A stretch of DNA of 64,000 bases, taken from assembly GCF_038957035.1 (NCBI RefSeq), contig NZ_CP152412.1:4646501-4710500 (forward strand), given 5' to 3'. The position numbers were made by a program, and so were the translations under genes. The stretch is from Bradyrhizobium sp. B097 (lineage in GTDB: Bacteria > Pseudomonadota > Alphaproteobacteria > Rhizobiales > Xanthobacteraceae). A model generated the notes under the pieces. The model had not been told where the DNA came from and did no database searches. It worked only from the letters and a program-made list of their open reading frames with translations. Of this stretch, positions 39,250 to 48,344 are shown one piece after another (positions within the stretch are counted from its first letter, which is position 1; each line of letters starts with the position of its first letter).

Positions 39250-40203
39250 CTAGGGAAACACCAGCCGTCCGCTCTGGATGAACCACATCACGCTGGTCAG
39301 CGTGACCACCGAGGCGAAGGTGCCGATCAGCACCGCGACCGATGCCGGCTCGATCCAGGTCTCGTTCTGCCGCGCGATCACGAACACGTTGAGCGCCGGC
39401 GGCAGCGAGGCCATCAGCACCGCGGTCGCAGCCCAGGGCTGCGGGAACGGACCGAGCAGCAGCATCAGTCCGAAGGCCAGCAGCGGATGGATCAGAAGCT
39501 TGATCGCGACCACGCCCGGCACCTCCCACGGCACCCGCTCGAACGGCCGCAGCGCCACGGTGATGCCGAGCACGAACAGCGCCGTCGGCGCGGCGGCGTT
39601 TTGCAGGAACTGGATGGTGCGGTCGAGCGCGACTGGAATCGGGATGTGAAACGCGGCAACCAGCGCGCCAAACACCGCCGACATGATCAGCGGGTTCTGC
39701 ACGATCTGCCGCAGCACCACGCCGAGCGCGTGCAGCAGCGAGGGATGGTCGCGGTCGGTGAGTTCGATCAGGAGCGGCACGATCGAGAACAGGAAGATGC
39801 TGTCGCAGCAGAAGATCAGCGCAGTCGGCGCCGCCGCCTTGGTGCCGAGCACGGCGAGCGCCAGCCCAGGGCCCATGTAGCCGATATTGCCGTAGGCGCC
39901 CGACAGGCCCGCAAGCGTCGCCTCGCGCAGCGACAGCCCGCCGATCAGCTTGCCTGCGACCATCGCCAGGAAGAACGCGATCACGGTTCCGAGCGTGGTG
40001 GCGATCAGGAATGGCGGGTTGTTCAGCTCGGCGAACGGTGTCTTCGACATGATCCCGAACAGCAGCGCCGGCAACGAAACGTAAAGCAGGAAGAAATTCA
40101 TCCAGGCGAGCCCGCTCTCGGGCAAACCCTTGGCTTTTCCGCACGCGTAGCCGATGAAGATCAAGCCGAAATACGGCAACGCCAGATTGAGGATATCGAT
40201 CAT
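39250..40203 (-). CDS. AEC-family (auxin efflux carrier type) transporter
   Basis: A 317-residue membrane protein of ten predicted spans in two inverted halves, with G-A-Y-G-N-I-G-Y-M-G-P-G near the middle and N-P-L-I-M-S-A-V-F-G. The AEC family (YfdV/MdcF/PIN-like) moves organic anions; the substrate here is unknown. ATG 40203 begins M-I-D-I-L-N-L-A-L-P-Y-F. Confidence 0.92.
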   Translation of the reverse strand: MIDILNLALPYFGLIFIGYACGKAKGLPESGLAWMNFFLLYVSLPALLFGIMSKTPFAELNNPPFLIATTLGTVIAFFLAMVAGKLIGGLSLREATLAGLSGAYGNIGYMGPGLALAVLGTKAAAPTALIFCCDSIFLFSIVPLLIELTDRDHPSLLHALGVVLRQIVQNPLIMSAVFGALVAAFHIPIPVALDRTIQFLQNAAAPTALFVLGITVALRPFERVPWEVPGVVAIKLLIHPLLAFGLMLLLGPFPQPWAATAVLMASLPPALNVFVIARQNETWIEPASVAVLIGTFASVVTLTSVMWFIQSGRLVFP

Positions 40204-40324
40204 TCTGAAAGTAGTTTCTCGGCCGGATTTCGGGTCGTTTTTGCAGGGCTGGAATCGGTAAACCGGGGCTTAATTCGAGGCTTAGCCCCTAGCATCGGCC
40301 ACAATGTTGGTCTATCGACGAACC

Positions 40325-40657
40325 ATGATCAAAGCGCGCACCGCCAAGTTTCAGATCGGGCAGATCGTCCGTCACCGGGTGTTCTCCTTCCGGGGCGTGA
40401 TTTTTGATATCGACCCGGAGTTCAACAACACCGAGGAATGGTGGCTGTCGATCCCCGAGGAAATGCGGCCGCACAAGGACCAGCCGTTCTATCATCTGCT
40501 CGCGGAAAACTCGGAGACCGAGTACGTCGCCTATGTGTCCGAGCAGAATCTGCTGCCCGACGATTCCGGCGAGCCGATCCGGCACTCGCAGGTGGCGGAG
40601 ATCTTCGTGAAGGACAAATCCGGCGGCTACCGTCCGCGCAACCCGTCGCTGAACTGA
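40325..40657 (+). CDS. hspQ: Heat shock protein HspQ
   Basis: A 110-residue protein from ATG 40325 (an in-frame 40304 start adds seven residues). The YccV/HspQ domain is complete: F-Q-I-G-Q-I-V-R-H-R-V-F-S-F-R-G-V-I-F-D-I-D-P, P-F-Y-H-L-L-A-E and Y-V-A-Y-V-S-E-Q-N-L. HspQ is a Lon substrate and specificity factor in enterobacteria and is stress-induced. It is divergent from the AEC carrier gene. Confidence 0.95.
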   Translation: MIKARTAKFQIGQIVRHRVFSFRGVIFDIDPEFNNTEEWWLSIPEEMRPHKDQPFYHLLAENSETEYVAYVSEQNLLPDDSGEPIRHSQVAEIFVKDKSGGYRPRNPSLN

Positions 40658-40707
40658 CGCGCGGCGCCTGTCCGGCGAAGGACGCCACGGCGCGGCTTCC
40701 AGCCTGC

Positions 40708-41982
40708 TCATACCCCCTCACGCGCGGCCAGCGCCGCCGCGATCGCCCAGACTGCAAAACCCGCCAGCGCCAGTCCGGCGCCGACGAGACCGGTCGAGGT
40801 CCAGCCGTAGCCGGCCGCGACGGCCATTCCGCCGAGCCACGGCCCCAGCGCATTGGCGACGTTGAAGGCGGAATGGTTGAGCGCGGCGGCGAGGCTCTGA
40901 GCTTCGCCCGCGACATCCATCAGCCGGGTCTGCAACACGGTGGCGAGCGCTCCGCCCAGCCCGATCAGGAACACGTCGGCGCTCAGCGTCCAGAAATTCG
41001 CCGCCGCCAGCGGATACAACGCCAGCGTCGCGGCCGACCACAGCAGCAGCCCGCCCGCGGTTGCCATCAGCGCGCGGTCGGCAAAGCGCGGCACGATGAT
41101 GTTGCCGGCGGTGAGACCGGCGCCGAACACACATAGCGTGACGGGCACCAGCGCGGGCGACGTGTGCGTCACCGCCAGCATGGTCGACGCCAGATAAGTG
41201 TAGACCGAGAACAGTCCGCCAAAACCGATGGCACCGATCGCAAGTGTCAGCCAGACATGCTTGCGCCCGAGCGCCGAGAGCTCACGCAACGGGCTCGCCT
41301 TGCTGTCGGCGACGTCACGCGGCGCGAAGATCAGGACCAGCATGGCGGTCAGGAGCGCGAGGCCGGCAACGATCGCGAAAGCCCAACGCCAGCCGATCGC
41401 CTGCCCCACGCCGTTTGCGAGCGGGACGCCGATCGTCGTCGCGATGGTGAGGCCCAGCAGCACGCGGCCGACCGCCGCCGTGCGCTTGTCGATCGGGACC
41501 AGCGAGGCCGCGACCAGCATGGCGATGCCGAAATAGGCGCCATGCGGCAGCCCGGCGAGGAAGCGCAGCACCAGCATGGTGTGGTAGTCGGGCGCGAGCC
41601 CGGAGAGGCCGTTCATCAGCGCAAAGAAGCCCATCAGCGCGATCAGCAGTGTCCGCCGCGCCATGCGCGCCGACAGCACGGCGATCACAGGCGCGCCCAC
41701 CACGACGCCGAGCGCGTAGGCGCTGATCGCGTGACCGGCCTGGGGCTCGCTGATGTGCAGATCGTGGGCGAAGAACGGCAGCAGGCTCATGGTCGCGAAT
41801 TCGGCGATGCCGATCGCGAACCCGCCCATCGCCAGCGCGAGATGAACGATGCCCGGATGAAAGGCACCGGGGACGTTGTCCTGGTCGAGGCACCCGCCGG
41901 CATCGGCCGAAGCACGCCCGGTCGGCGGCTCCGAAGGCCGGGAGAGCGGTTCCCGCCGGTGCGTGCTGACTCGCTGGGACAT
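40708..41982 (-). CDS. MFS transporter, AraJ/drug-efflux-like
   Basis: A 424-residue transporter of 12 predicted spans. It starts at ATG 41982 behind GGAAG. An upstream in-frame start at 42108 is rejected. G-F-A-I-G-I-A-E-F-A-T-M in helix 1 and H-G-A-Y-F-G-I in helix 5 are typical of the DHA1 AraJ/YdhP exporters, which export sugars or drugs. An N-terminal 45-residue hydrophilic extension precedes the first span. Confidence 0.9.
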   Translation of the reverse strand: MSQRVSTHRREPLSRPSEPPTGRASADAGGCLDQDNVPGAFHPGIVHLALAMGGFAIGIAEFATMSLLPFFAHDLHISEPQAGHAISAYALGVVVGAPVIAVLSARMARRTLLIALMGFFALMNGLSGLAPDYHTMLVLRFLAGLPHGAYFGIAMLVAASLVPIDKRTAAVGRVLLGLTIATTIGVPLANGVGQAIGWRWAFAIVAGLALLTAMLVLIFAPRDVADSKASPLRELSALGRKHVWLTLAIGAIGFGGLFSVYTYLASTMLAVTHTSPALVPVTLCVFGAGLTAGNIIVPRFADRALMATAGGLLLWSAATLALYPLAAANFWTLSADVFLIGLGGALATVLQTRLMDVAGEAQSLAAALNHSAFNVANALGPWLGGMAVAAGYGWTSTGLVGAGLALAGFAVWAIAAALAAREGV

Positions 41983-42178
41983 TGGGAGACTTCCATGATT
42001 GCGAACGGCGAACGGGCTTGCGACCCGAGCAAAGTCCGATCGCATCGCGCCATCACGCTTCCGCACGGCGGCCAGGGTTCGCACAGAACCACGCGCGCGT
42101 TTGCGCATCGAAGGCGCGCGTTCCGCGCTTTCGTCTGGCCTCCCGTGACGGATTTATGATTGTGCTTCGACGCCGGAC

Positions 42179-42190
42179 TTGTCCGGACAA
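42179..42190. promoter_or_regulatory. Perfect 12-bp palindrome, candidate operator
   Basis: TTGTCCGGACAA at 42179-42190 is perfectly self-complementary and lies about 200 bp before the MFS exporter start codon. TetR- and MarR-type sites often look like this, but no regulator gene is adjacent. Confidence 0.3.
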
Positions 42191-42301
42191 GGCAACGACG
42201 ATGCGGCTTGGCGCGATCGATTTGCCTTGAGCGACCATCGCATACGATCGGCACGATCACCAGCGCGGCAGGCTGCCATCAGCCAGTCTGTTTCGCATGA
42301 C

Positions 42302-42328
42302 AAAAAAGGCGCCCTTGCGGGCGCCTTT
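42302..42328 (-). terminator. Terminator of ialB
   Basis: On the minus strand GGCGCCC-GCAA-GGGCGCC is followed by TTTTTT, 46 bp after the ialB stop. Confidence 0.85.
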
Positions 42329-42373
42329 CGCTTGCGACGATCTCGCGCTTTCTTGAACGCGTGATCGACGTTG

Positions 42374-43204
42374 TTACTTGGCTGCCGGATTGGCCGGAGC
42401 CGGCGCCGCACCACCGCCCGCGCCTTCCAGCTTCTTGCGCTGTTCTTCGGCGCGCTTCTGCAACTCTTCCTGCAGCTTCTTCGAGTTTTCCTCGAACACC
42501 TTCGGATCGGTCGGCGGGCCGTCATAGGCCTTGGCGAATTCGGTGTTGAGCGGCAGCGGCAGCGTCAGCGGCGCGCCGTTCGAATTGATCGCCTGGACCA
42601 CGAGGTTCTGGCCCTTCTTCATGTTGGCGATCAGCTCGGGGGTTGCTTCATAGTCGGACATGCAACCGTTCTGGAAGCAGATCACATAGGGCGCCTGCTG
42701 CGGCGGGTTGCCGTCGACGATGATGCGGGTGCCGTGAACCAGCTGCATGCCGAGCGGCAGCGTGACGCGCAGGATCTTCTTCGGCTCGCCTTCCGGCTCG
42801 ATGATCACGGCGGCAATCACCGGCTGGCCCGACTCGATGCGGCCGTCCTTGCCGGTGAAGCAAACCTGCTTGGCGTTGGCTTCCTGGCCCTTCAGGCAGA
42901 ACTTTGTCCAGGGGGCGTAGATCAGCTGGATCTGCTGATCCTGGGGCGGCTGCTGGGCGGCCGCGGCGGGCGCCTGACCTGCGGCCGGTGCCTGTGCCTG
43001 GGGCGCCGGCTGGGCTGCCGGCGCCTTCGGAGCTGCCTTGGGTGCCGCCTTGGGCGCTGCCTTCGGTGCCGCAGGCGCCGGCGCTGCCGGCTGCTGGGCC
43101 CGAGCGGCAGGAACCAGGAGCGCTGCAGAGAATGCCGTCGCCGCCATCAGGGCAACAATTCGCCCATGCGGCCGGACCGGGGCGGCCAAGATACGGAAAT
43201 TCAT
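42374..43204 (-). CDS. Invasion-associated locus B (IalB) family protein
   Basis: A 276-residue periplasmic protein from ATG 43204 with AAAGGG upstream. The signal peptide ends near A-A-R-A-Q-Q. An Ala/Pro/Lys repeat linker (K-A-A-P units) follows, then the IalB domain with paired cysteines (W-T-K-F-C-L-K-G, K-Q-V-C-F-T-G, V-I-C-F-Q-N-G-C-M), and a charged helical C-terminus (E-E-N-S-K-K-L-Q-E-E-L-Q-K-R). Related proteins affect host entry in Bartonella. Here a general envelope role is likely. The linker may span peptidoglycan. Confidence 0.9.
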   Translation of the reverse strand: MNFRILAAPVRPHGRIVALMAATAFSAALLVPAARAQQPAAPAPAAPKAAPKAAPKAAPKAPAAQPAPQAQAPAAGQAPAAAAQQPPQDQQIQLIYAPWTKFCLKGQEANAKQVCFTGKDGRIESGQPVIAAVIIEPEGEPKKILRVTLPLGMQLVHGTRIIVDGNPPQQAPYVICFQNGCMSDYEATPELIANMKKGQNLVVQAINSNGAPLTLPLPLNTEFAKAYDGPPTDPKVFEENSKKLQEELQKRAEEQRKKLEGAGGGAAPAPANPAAK

Positions 43205-43429
43205 TGCGGAAAACCCTTTCTGAACGGCAGCGCCCGAAACCGCTGCAGGCGCCGACACATAGCCGTTTGGGCGGCTGTCTCCTAGTCAATTGAGGCGGAT
43301 ACGTGACAGGCGTTCCCGCCCTCCAATTGCACGCCTTCAATACAGCGGCGCGCGGAAAGATCAATGCCGACAAGCGCATTTGCGCACCTGTGACGGCGAG
43401 TTTCAGCGCCCTGTGATAAACCTCCTGAT

Positions 43430-45325
43430 GTGACGTTTCGCGAATCAAATCCGGCGCCTCACGCACGTGTTCCCGGGCACGGTTGGCGCGCCGCATTGGC
43501 CGTCGTCTGGCTTGTGCTGGCATCCATCCCGGCATTCCTGACGAGCGCACTTGCCCCTGCGGCCGCCACCGAGAGCCACGCCATCGCGATGCATGGCGCG
43601 CCCGCGCTGCCTGCCGACTTCACTCACCTGCCCTACGCCAATCCTGACGCCCCCAAGGGCGGCCGTCTGGTCCTGAGCCCCCGGGAGGGCACCTTCGATA
43701 GCCTCAATCCGCTGATTGTCAGGGGGCTCGCCGTGCAGCAGCTCCGGGGCTACGCCTACGAACGCGGCTATGTCTACGAAAGCCTGTTGGTGCGGAACAA
43801 TGACGAGCCGTTCACGCTCTACGGCCTGCTCGCCCGCAGCGTCGAGACCGACGATGCCAGAAGCTATGTGACATTCCGCCTCGATCCTCGCGCGCGCTTC
43901 TCGGACGGGCACGAGGTCACGGCCGACGACGTCGTGTTCTCGCTCGAACTGCTGCGCGATCACGGCCGTCCTCTACATCACCAGTATTATTCGAAAGTCG
44001 CAAAGACCGAGGTGCTCGACCCGCTCACGGTGCGGTTCGATTTCGGCGGCGTTGCGGACCGCGAATTGCCGCTGATCCTCGGCCTGATGCCGATCCTGCC
44101 GCGCCATGCCACCGACGTCTCCAAGTTTGAGGAGACCACCTTGGCGCCGCCGATCGGCACCGGGCCGTACCGCGTGACGGCGGTCAAGCCCGGCAGCAGC
44201 GTGACCTTTACCCGCAATCCGGATTACTGGGGGCGCGACCTGCCGGTGAACCGCGGGCTCTGGAATTTCGACGAGATCAGGCTCGATTACTACCGCGACG
44301 CCAACGGCCAGTTCGAGGCGTTCAAGCGCGGCCTCTATGACTTCAGGACCGAGCCCGAGCCGCTGCGCTGGCATGACGGCTACGACTTCCCCGCCGCGAA
44401 AAGCGGCGACGTGATCCGCGACACCATCAAGATAGGCACGCCCGATCCGTCCGAATTCCTGGTGTTCAACACCAGGCGGCCGAAGTTCGCCGACGTCAGG
44501 GTGCGCCAAGCGTTGCTGATGCTGTTCGATTTCGATTGGATCAACCGCAATTACTATTTTGGACTCTATTCGCGCGCCGGCGGCTATTTCGCCGGCTCGG
44601 ATTTGTCGGCCTACGGCCGCCCGGCCGATGACCGCGAGCGCGATCTCCTCAAGCCGTATCTGTCGCATATTGCGCCCGACATTCTCGAGGGCCGCTATCG
44701 CCTCCCCGACACCGACGGCTCAGGCCGCGACCGCACTGTTCTGCGCAACGCGCTCGCGCTGCTGTCGGAAGCGGGCTACGCGCTCGACGGCACGGTGCTG
44801 AAGCAGCGCTCGACCGGGACGCCGCTCCGGATCGAGATCCTGGTGACGACACGCGAGCATGAGCGGATCGCCCTCGCCTACCAGCGCGACCTGAAGCGGG
44901 CTGGCATCGACGCCGCGGTCCGGGTGGTCGACGCGGTGCAGTTCGAGCAGCGCCGCGTCGCCTATGACTTCGACATGATCCCCATTCGCTGGGACCAGTC
45001 GCTGTCGCCGGGCAACGAGCAGTGGTTCTACTGGGGCAGCCAGGCCGCCGACGTGCCGGGCACCCGCAACTACATGGGCGCCAAGGATCCGGCCATCGAC
45101 GCCGCGATCGCTGCGCTGCTCGCGGCGCGGGAGCGGCCGGCCTTCGTCTCGGCGGTGCGGGCGCTGGACCGGGCCCTGATGTCGGGCTTCTACGCTATCC
45201 CCCTATTTAACTTGGGAGAGCAATGGATCGCGCGCTGGAATCGGATAGAACGGCCTTCGGCCACGGCGTTGACGGGCTACCTGCCGGAGACCTGGTGGCA
45301 GAAACCCGGCGCGCAATCCAAGTGA
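43430..45325 (+). CDS. ABC peptide-type periplasmic binding protein (family 5, YejA-like)
   Basis: A 631-residue protein with a signal peptide (A-A-L-A-V-V-W-L-V-L-A-S). Family 5 motifs are present: Y-V-T-F-R-L-D-P-R-A-R-F-S-D-G, V-T-A-D-D-V-V-F-S-L-E, G-T-G-P-Y-R-V, F-T-R-N-P-D-Y-W-G-R-D and R-Q-A-L-L-M-L-F-D-F-D-W. It resembles YejA, which binds peptides (such as microcin C-like) for YejBEF. No permease gene is adjacent, so it is an orphan or its ABC partners are elsewhere. The GTG start lacks a clear Shine-Dalgarno. Confidence 0.87.
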   Translation: MTFRESNPAPHARVPGHGWRAALAVVWLVLASIPAFLTSALAPAAATESHAIAMHGAPALPADFTHLPYANPDAPKGGRLVLSPREGTFDSLNPLIVRGLAVQQLRGYAYERGYVYESLLVRNNDEPFTLYGLLARSVETDDARSYVTFRLDPRARFSDGHEVTADDVVFSLELLRDHGRPLHHQYYSKVAKTEVLDPLTVRFDFGGVADRELPLILGLMPILPRHATDVSKFEETTLAPPIGTGPYRVTAVKPGSSVTFTRNPDYWGRDLPVNRGLWNFDEIRLDYYRDANGQFEAFKRGLYDFRTEPEPLRWHDGYDFPAAKSGDVIRDTIKIGTPDPSEFLVFNTRRPKFADVRVRQALLMLFDFDWINRNYYFGLYSRAGGYFAGSDLSAYGRPADDRERDLLKPYLSHIAPDILEGRYRLPDTDGSGRDRTVLRNALALLSEAGYALDGTVLKQRSTGTPLRIEILVTTREHERIALAYQRDLKRAGIDAAVRVVDAVQFEQRRVAYDFDMIPIRWDQSLSPGNEQWFYWGSQAADVPGTRNYMGAKDPAIDAAIAALLAARERPAFVSAVRALDRALMSGFYAIPLFNLGEQWIARWNRIERPSATALTGYLPETWWQKPGAQSK

Positions 45326-45355
45326 GCTGCCAAGTGATCTGCGAGCCGACGCGGC

Positions 45356-46909
45356 ATGATCCGATCTGATCGAAGCGATGCAACCGACGTTGAACCTGTG
45401 AACCAGTCGATCACCTCGCCCACGCTCGATACGCTGTTCAAGCGCAGCTTGGCGCGGCAACCCGAGGCGCTGGCGCTGGTCGACCCGATCAACAAGCAGC
45501 GCGTCACCGGACAAACCCGCAAGCGCCTGACCTATGCTCAGGCCGACCGCGCGATCTCGGCGATCGCCGCCCACTTCGTCGAGAGCGGATTGCCGGCCAA
45601 TACGGTAATCGCGGTTCAGCTTCCCTCGACGATCGAATTCGCCCTGACCGCGCTCGCCGCCTATCGGGTCGGCCTCGTGGTGGCGCCGTTGCCGCTATTG
45701 TGGCGGCAGGCCGAGCTGACGTCCGTCCTCAACCGCACCGCGGCGCGGGCGATCGTCACCTGCGGCAGGATCGACGGCGTCTCCTACGCCGACATCGCGA
45801 TGAACGCCGCGGCGGAAGCCTTTTCGATCCGCCATGTCTGCGGGTTCGGCACCGATCTGCCCGAAGGCATGGCGTCGCTCGATGACGCGATCCTGCAGGA
45901 CTCCCGGACCTCGCGTCCGATGATCCAGGACGGACGCAAGCCGGCGCTGATCTCCTTCGACGTCACCAGCGAGGGTTTTCGTCCGGTGCCGCGCGCGCAT
46001 TTCGGCCTGATCGCCGGCGGGCTCGCTATGTCGCTGGAGAGCGACCTGGCGCAGGGCGCGACTATCATGTCGGCATTCGCGCCGATGTCGTTTGCCGGCA
46101 TCTGTTCGTCGCTGGTGAGCTGGCTGCTGTCGGGCGGAACGCTCGTCATGCATCACCCGTTCGACGAGGAAGCGTTCGAAACCCAGTTCAACGATCACGG
46201 CTGCGACACGCTGATCGCGCCGGCGCAGCTCGCGCTGCGGCTCGACGAGTGCGGCCTGTCGGAGCGCCTGCCCACCCTGCGCAACGCGATCGGCCTCTGG
46301 CGGACGCCGGAGCAGGTTGCCTCCAGTGCGCACTGGACGTCGCGGCGGGTGACCTTGACCGACGTCTATCTGTTCGGCGAGGCCGGACTGTTCGGCGCCC
46401 GCCGCAACGCCGAGGATGGATCGCCGGCCCCGATCAAGCCCGGTCCGCACAGCGCGCCGCGTGAGGCTCCCGGCGCATCGATCGCCGGCGAGATCCTGCT
46501 GACCCCGAAGGGGACGCTCGGCCTGCGCGGCCCCATGGTGCCGGTCGCCGCCTATGCGCCGCCGCCGCCCCCGGGCGACAGCCTGATTGCGCCGCCGCCG
46601 CGTGATTACGTCGACACCGAATATGCCGCACGGGTCGACCGCGCGACCGGCGCCGTCAACATCACCGCCCCGCCGTCGGGGGTCATGACGGTCGGTGGCT
46701 ACCGCTTCCTTGCCCAGGAGTTACAGGAGTGGTCGCGCCGGCTCGGCCAGGGCGCATTGTTGACGGCACTGCCCGACCGCCTCAGCGGTCACCGGCTGGC
46801 CGGACGGGCTCAGGACAATGCGCGGGCCCGCGACGCCCTGACAGAACTTGGGCTTAACCCGTTGATGGTCGAAGCATTTCGCGACCGCAGCGGCACCGGA
46901 ATGGCTTAA
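45356..46909 (+). CDS. Adenylate-forming (ANL) superfamily homologue with degenerate catalytic motifs
   Basis: A 517-residue protein matching acyl-CoA synthetase/AMP-binding domains (L-T-Y-A-Q-A-D-R-A-I-S-A-I-A at the N-terminus, V-V-A-P-L-P-L-L-W-R, A-P-M-S-F-A-G-I-C-S-S). The P-loop normally reading S-S-G-T-T-G-x-P-K-G is replaced by F-D-V-T-S-E-G-F-R-P-V-P-R near residue 200, and no C-terminal P-K-T-x-x-G-K lysine motif is visible (the end is N-P-L-M-V-E-A-F). Normal acyl-adenylate chemistry is therefore unlikely; a binding or regulatory role is inferred. It is followed by the GGDEF-like gene. Confidence 0.75.
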   Translation: MIRSDRSDATDVEPVNQSITSPTLDTLFKRSLARQPEALALVDPINKQRVTGQTRKRLTYAQADRAISAIAAHFVESGLPANTVIAVQLPSTIEFALTALAAYRVGLVVAPLPLLWRQAELTSVLNRTAARAIVTCGRIDGVSYADIAMNAAAEAFSIRHVCGFGTDLPEGMASLDDAILQDSRTSRPMIQDGRKPALISFDVTSEGFRPVPRAHFGLIAGGLAMSLESDLAQGATIMSAFAPMSFAGICSSLVSWLLSGGTLVMHHPFDEEAFETQFNDHGCDTLIAPAQLALRLDECGLSERLPTLRNAIGLWRTPEQVASSAHWTSRRVTLTDVYLFGEAGLFGARRNAEDGSPAPIKPGPHSAPREAPGASIAGEILLTPKGTLGLRGPMVPVAAYAPPPPPGDSLIAPPPRDYVDTEYAARVDRATGAVNITAPPSGVMTVGGYRFLAQELQEWSRRLGQGALLTALPDRLSGHRLAGRAQDNARARDALTELGLNPLMVEAFRDRSGTGMA

Positions 46910-47015
46910 AATCTTATCATTGCGTTAGTCTTAGCATTGTGTTGACGCCGCATTAAGCCATGCCAACTAGCATCGTCACCGTTTGCTGATCTGTGCATTG
47001 GTTTCGAGCGTTCGA

Positions 47016-48242
47016 ATGTCTCAACAAGGTCCGGTCCTCATCGTATCGGCGTCGGCAAAGCCGCCGTTTGCCGCGGTCCTCGATGAGACGAAGCTGTTTC
47101 CGGTCGTGGTCACCGACTGGAGCGAGGTCGGACGCGCCATCGAGCAGGTCAAGCCGGCCGCGATCATCGCGGCCGCCGAGGGCGTCGACTTCGTCACCCT
47201 GTCGGGCCTGGCCAAACGCGCCGCCGCCCGCGCGCCCTATCTGCCGCTGATCGCGGTCGATCCAGCGACCACCCTGCCCGACACCGTCATCGCGTTCTTC
47301 CAGCACAAAGGCATGCCGGATCGCCTGGTCGCCCGGCTCAACGCGTCCTTACGCGTTCGCGCCTTGCATGCGACCGTGATGCGCCGCCTGGTGCCGCCCA
47401 CACCGATCGCATTATCCGATATCGATCCGGTCGGAGAGGCCACCGCGCTCCTGATCGGTCGCGGCGGCGCCTACCCGGCGCTGTCGGTCGCGCTCGGCGA
47501 ACGCGCCGGCGTGGTCGGCGCGCTCAGCATCGAGGCGGCCGCAAAGCATCTCTCCAACCGTGACATCGACGGCATCGTGCTCGCCGAAGGCTTCACCCCG
47601 CGCGTGATGGATGCGTTCCTGACGGTGCTGACCGAGGATGTCCGCTTCCGTCCGTTGCCCGTGATCGTCGCCTCCGGTGAGCTGACGCCGCGTTACGAAC
47701 TGCCCAATCTCGAGATCGTCACGGCTGGGCCGACGCGCGTCGGCGACATGGTGTTGCCGATGATCCGGCAGCATGCCTTCGAGGCGCGGCTCGGCCGCAT
47801 GCTCAAGGCGATCGACGCCAAGGGCCTGATCGATCCCCGCACCGGTCTGCTGACCAAGGCCGCGTTCGAGCGCGACTTCGCGACCGCCGTCTACCAGACC
47901 GCCGAGCGCGGCGGCGCGCTCTCGGTGGCGCGGTTCACCTTCGACAACACGCAGCCGCGCGCGCAATTCGACGGCGCGCGGATCATCAGCCGGCTGATGC
48001 GCCAGGCCGATTTCGGCGCCGTGCACGACGACCGGTCGCTTGTTGTGGCATTCGCCGGGACCGACCTGCGCAACGCCCAGGCGATCACGCGGCGATTGGC
48101 AAGCGTGATGCGCCACACCCAGAACGGCCGCCGCGACACCAGGGCCGAGCCCACCGTCAGCATCGCAACGCTGCTGCCGGGCGATTCCGCCCTCTCGCTG
48201 CTCGGGCGCCTGTTCGGCACGGCGGAACGCGCAGCGTCGTAA
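47016..48242 (+). CDS. GGDEF-domain-like protein with degenerate active site
   Basis: A 408-residue cytosolic protein. Two receiver-like halves (V-L-I-V-S-A-S-A-K and D-I-D-G-I-V-L-A-E-G-F segments) precede a GGDEF fold (D-P-R-T-G-L-L-T-K-A-A-F-E-R-D, then R-R-L-A-S-V-M). At the GGDEF position the chain reads D-D-R-S-L-V-V-A-F near residue 337, so it probably does not make c-di-GMP and may instead bind it or GTP, as known for PopA-like proteins. ATG 47016 is used. It follows the degenerate ANL gene by 106 bp. Confidence 0.75.
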   Translation: MSQQGPVLIVSASAKPPFAAVLDETKLFPVVVTDWSEVGRAIEQVKPAAIIAAAEGVDFVTLSGLAKRAAARAPYLPLIAVDPATTLPDTVIAFFQHKGMPDRLVARLNASLRVRALHATVMRRLVPPTPIALSDIDPVGEATALLIGRGGAYPALSVALGERAGVVGALSIEAAAKHLSNRDIDGIVLAEGFTPRVMDAFLTVLTEDVRFRPLPVIVASGELTPRYELPNLEIVTAGPTRVGDMVLPMIRQHAFEARLGRMLKAIDAKGLIDPRTGLLTKAAFERDFATAVYQTAERGGALSVARFTFDNTQPRAQFDGARIISRLMRQADFGAVHDDRSLVVAFAGTDLRNAQAITRRLASVMRHTQNGRRDTRAEPTVSIATLLPGDSALSLLGRLFGTAERAAS

Positions 48243-48297
48243 CAAGCTCTATGCCGCTTGTCAGTTGCTGCGATCGCTGCGCGGGTATCGCCGGCAG

Positions 48298-48326
48298 GCG
48301 GAGCCGCCTTGTCTGGGCGGCTCCGC
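48298..48326. terminator. Strong hairpin between convergent genes
   Basis: GCGGAGCCGCC (48298-48308) and GGCGGCTCCGC (48316-48326) form a perfect 11-bp stem with a 7-base loop between the GGDEF gene and the adhesin stop. No long T tract follows, so termination may need Rho or be partial. Confidence 0.55.
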
Positions 48327-48344
48327 ATTCCTCATCCTCAAGCC

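Larger units (their letters stand above)
41983..42373. other. Intergenic region upstream of the MFS exporter
   Basis: 391 bp with no convincing gene. It contains the palindrome at 42179-42190 and the ialB terminator at 42302-42328. The rest holds short GC-rich inverted arms (CGCGCGTT/CGCGCGTTT near 42100) with no clear role. Confidence 0.5.
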
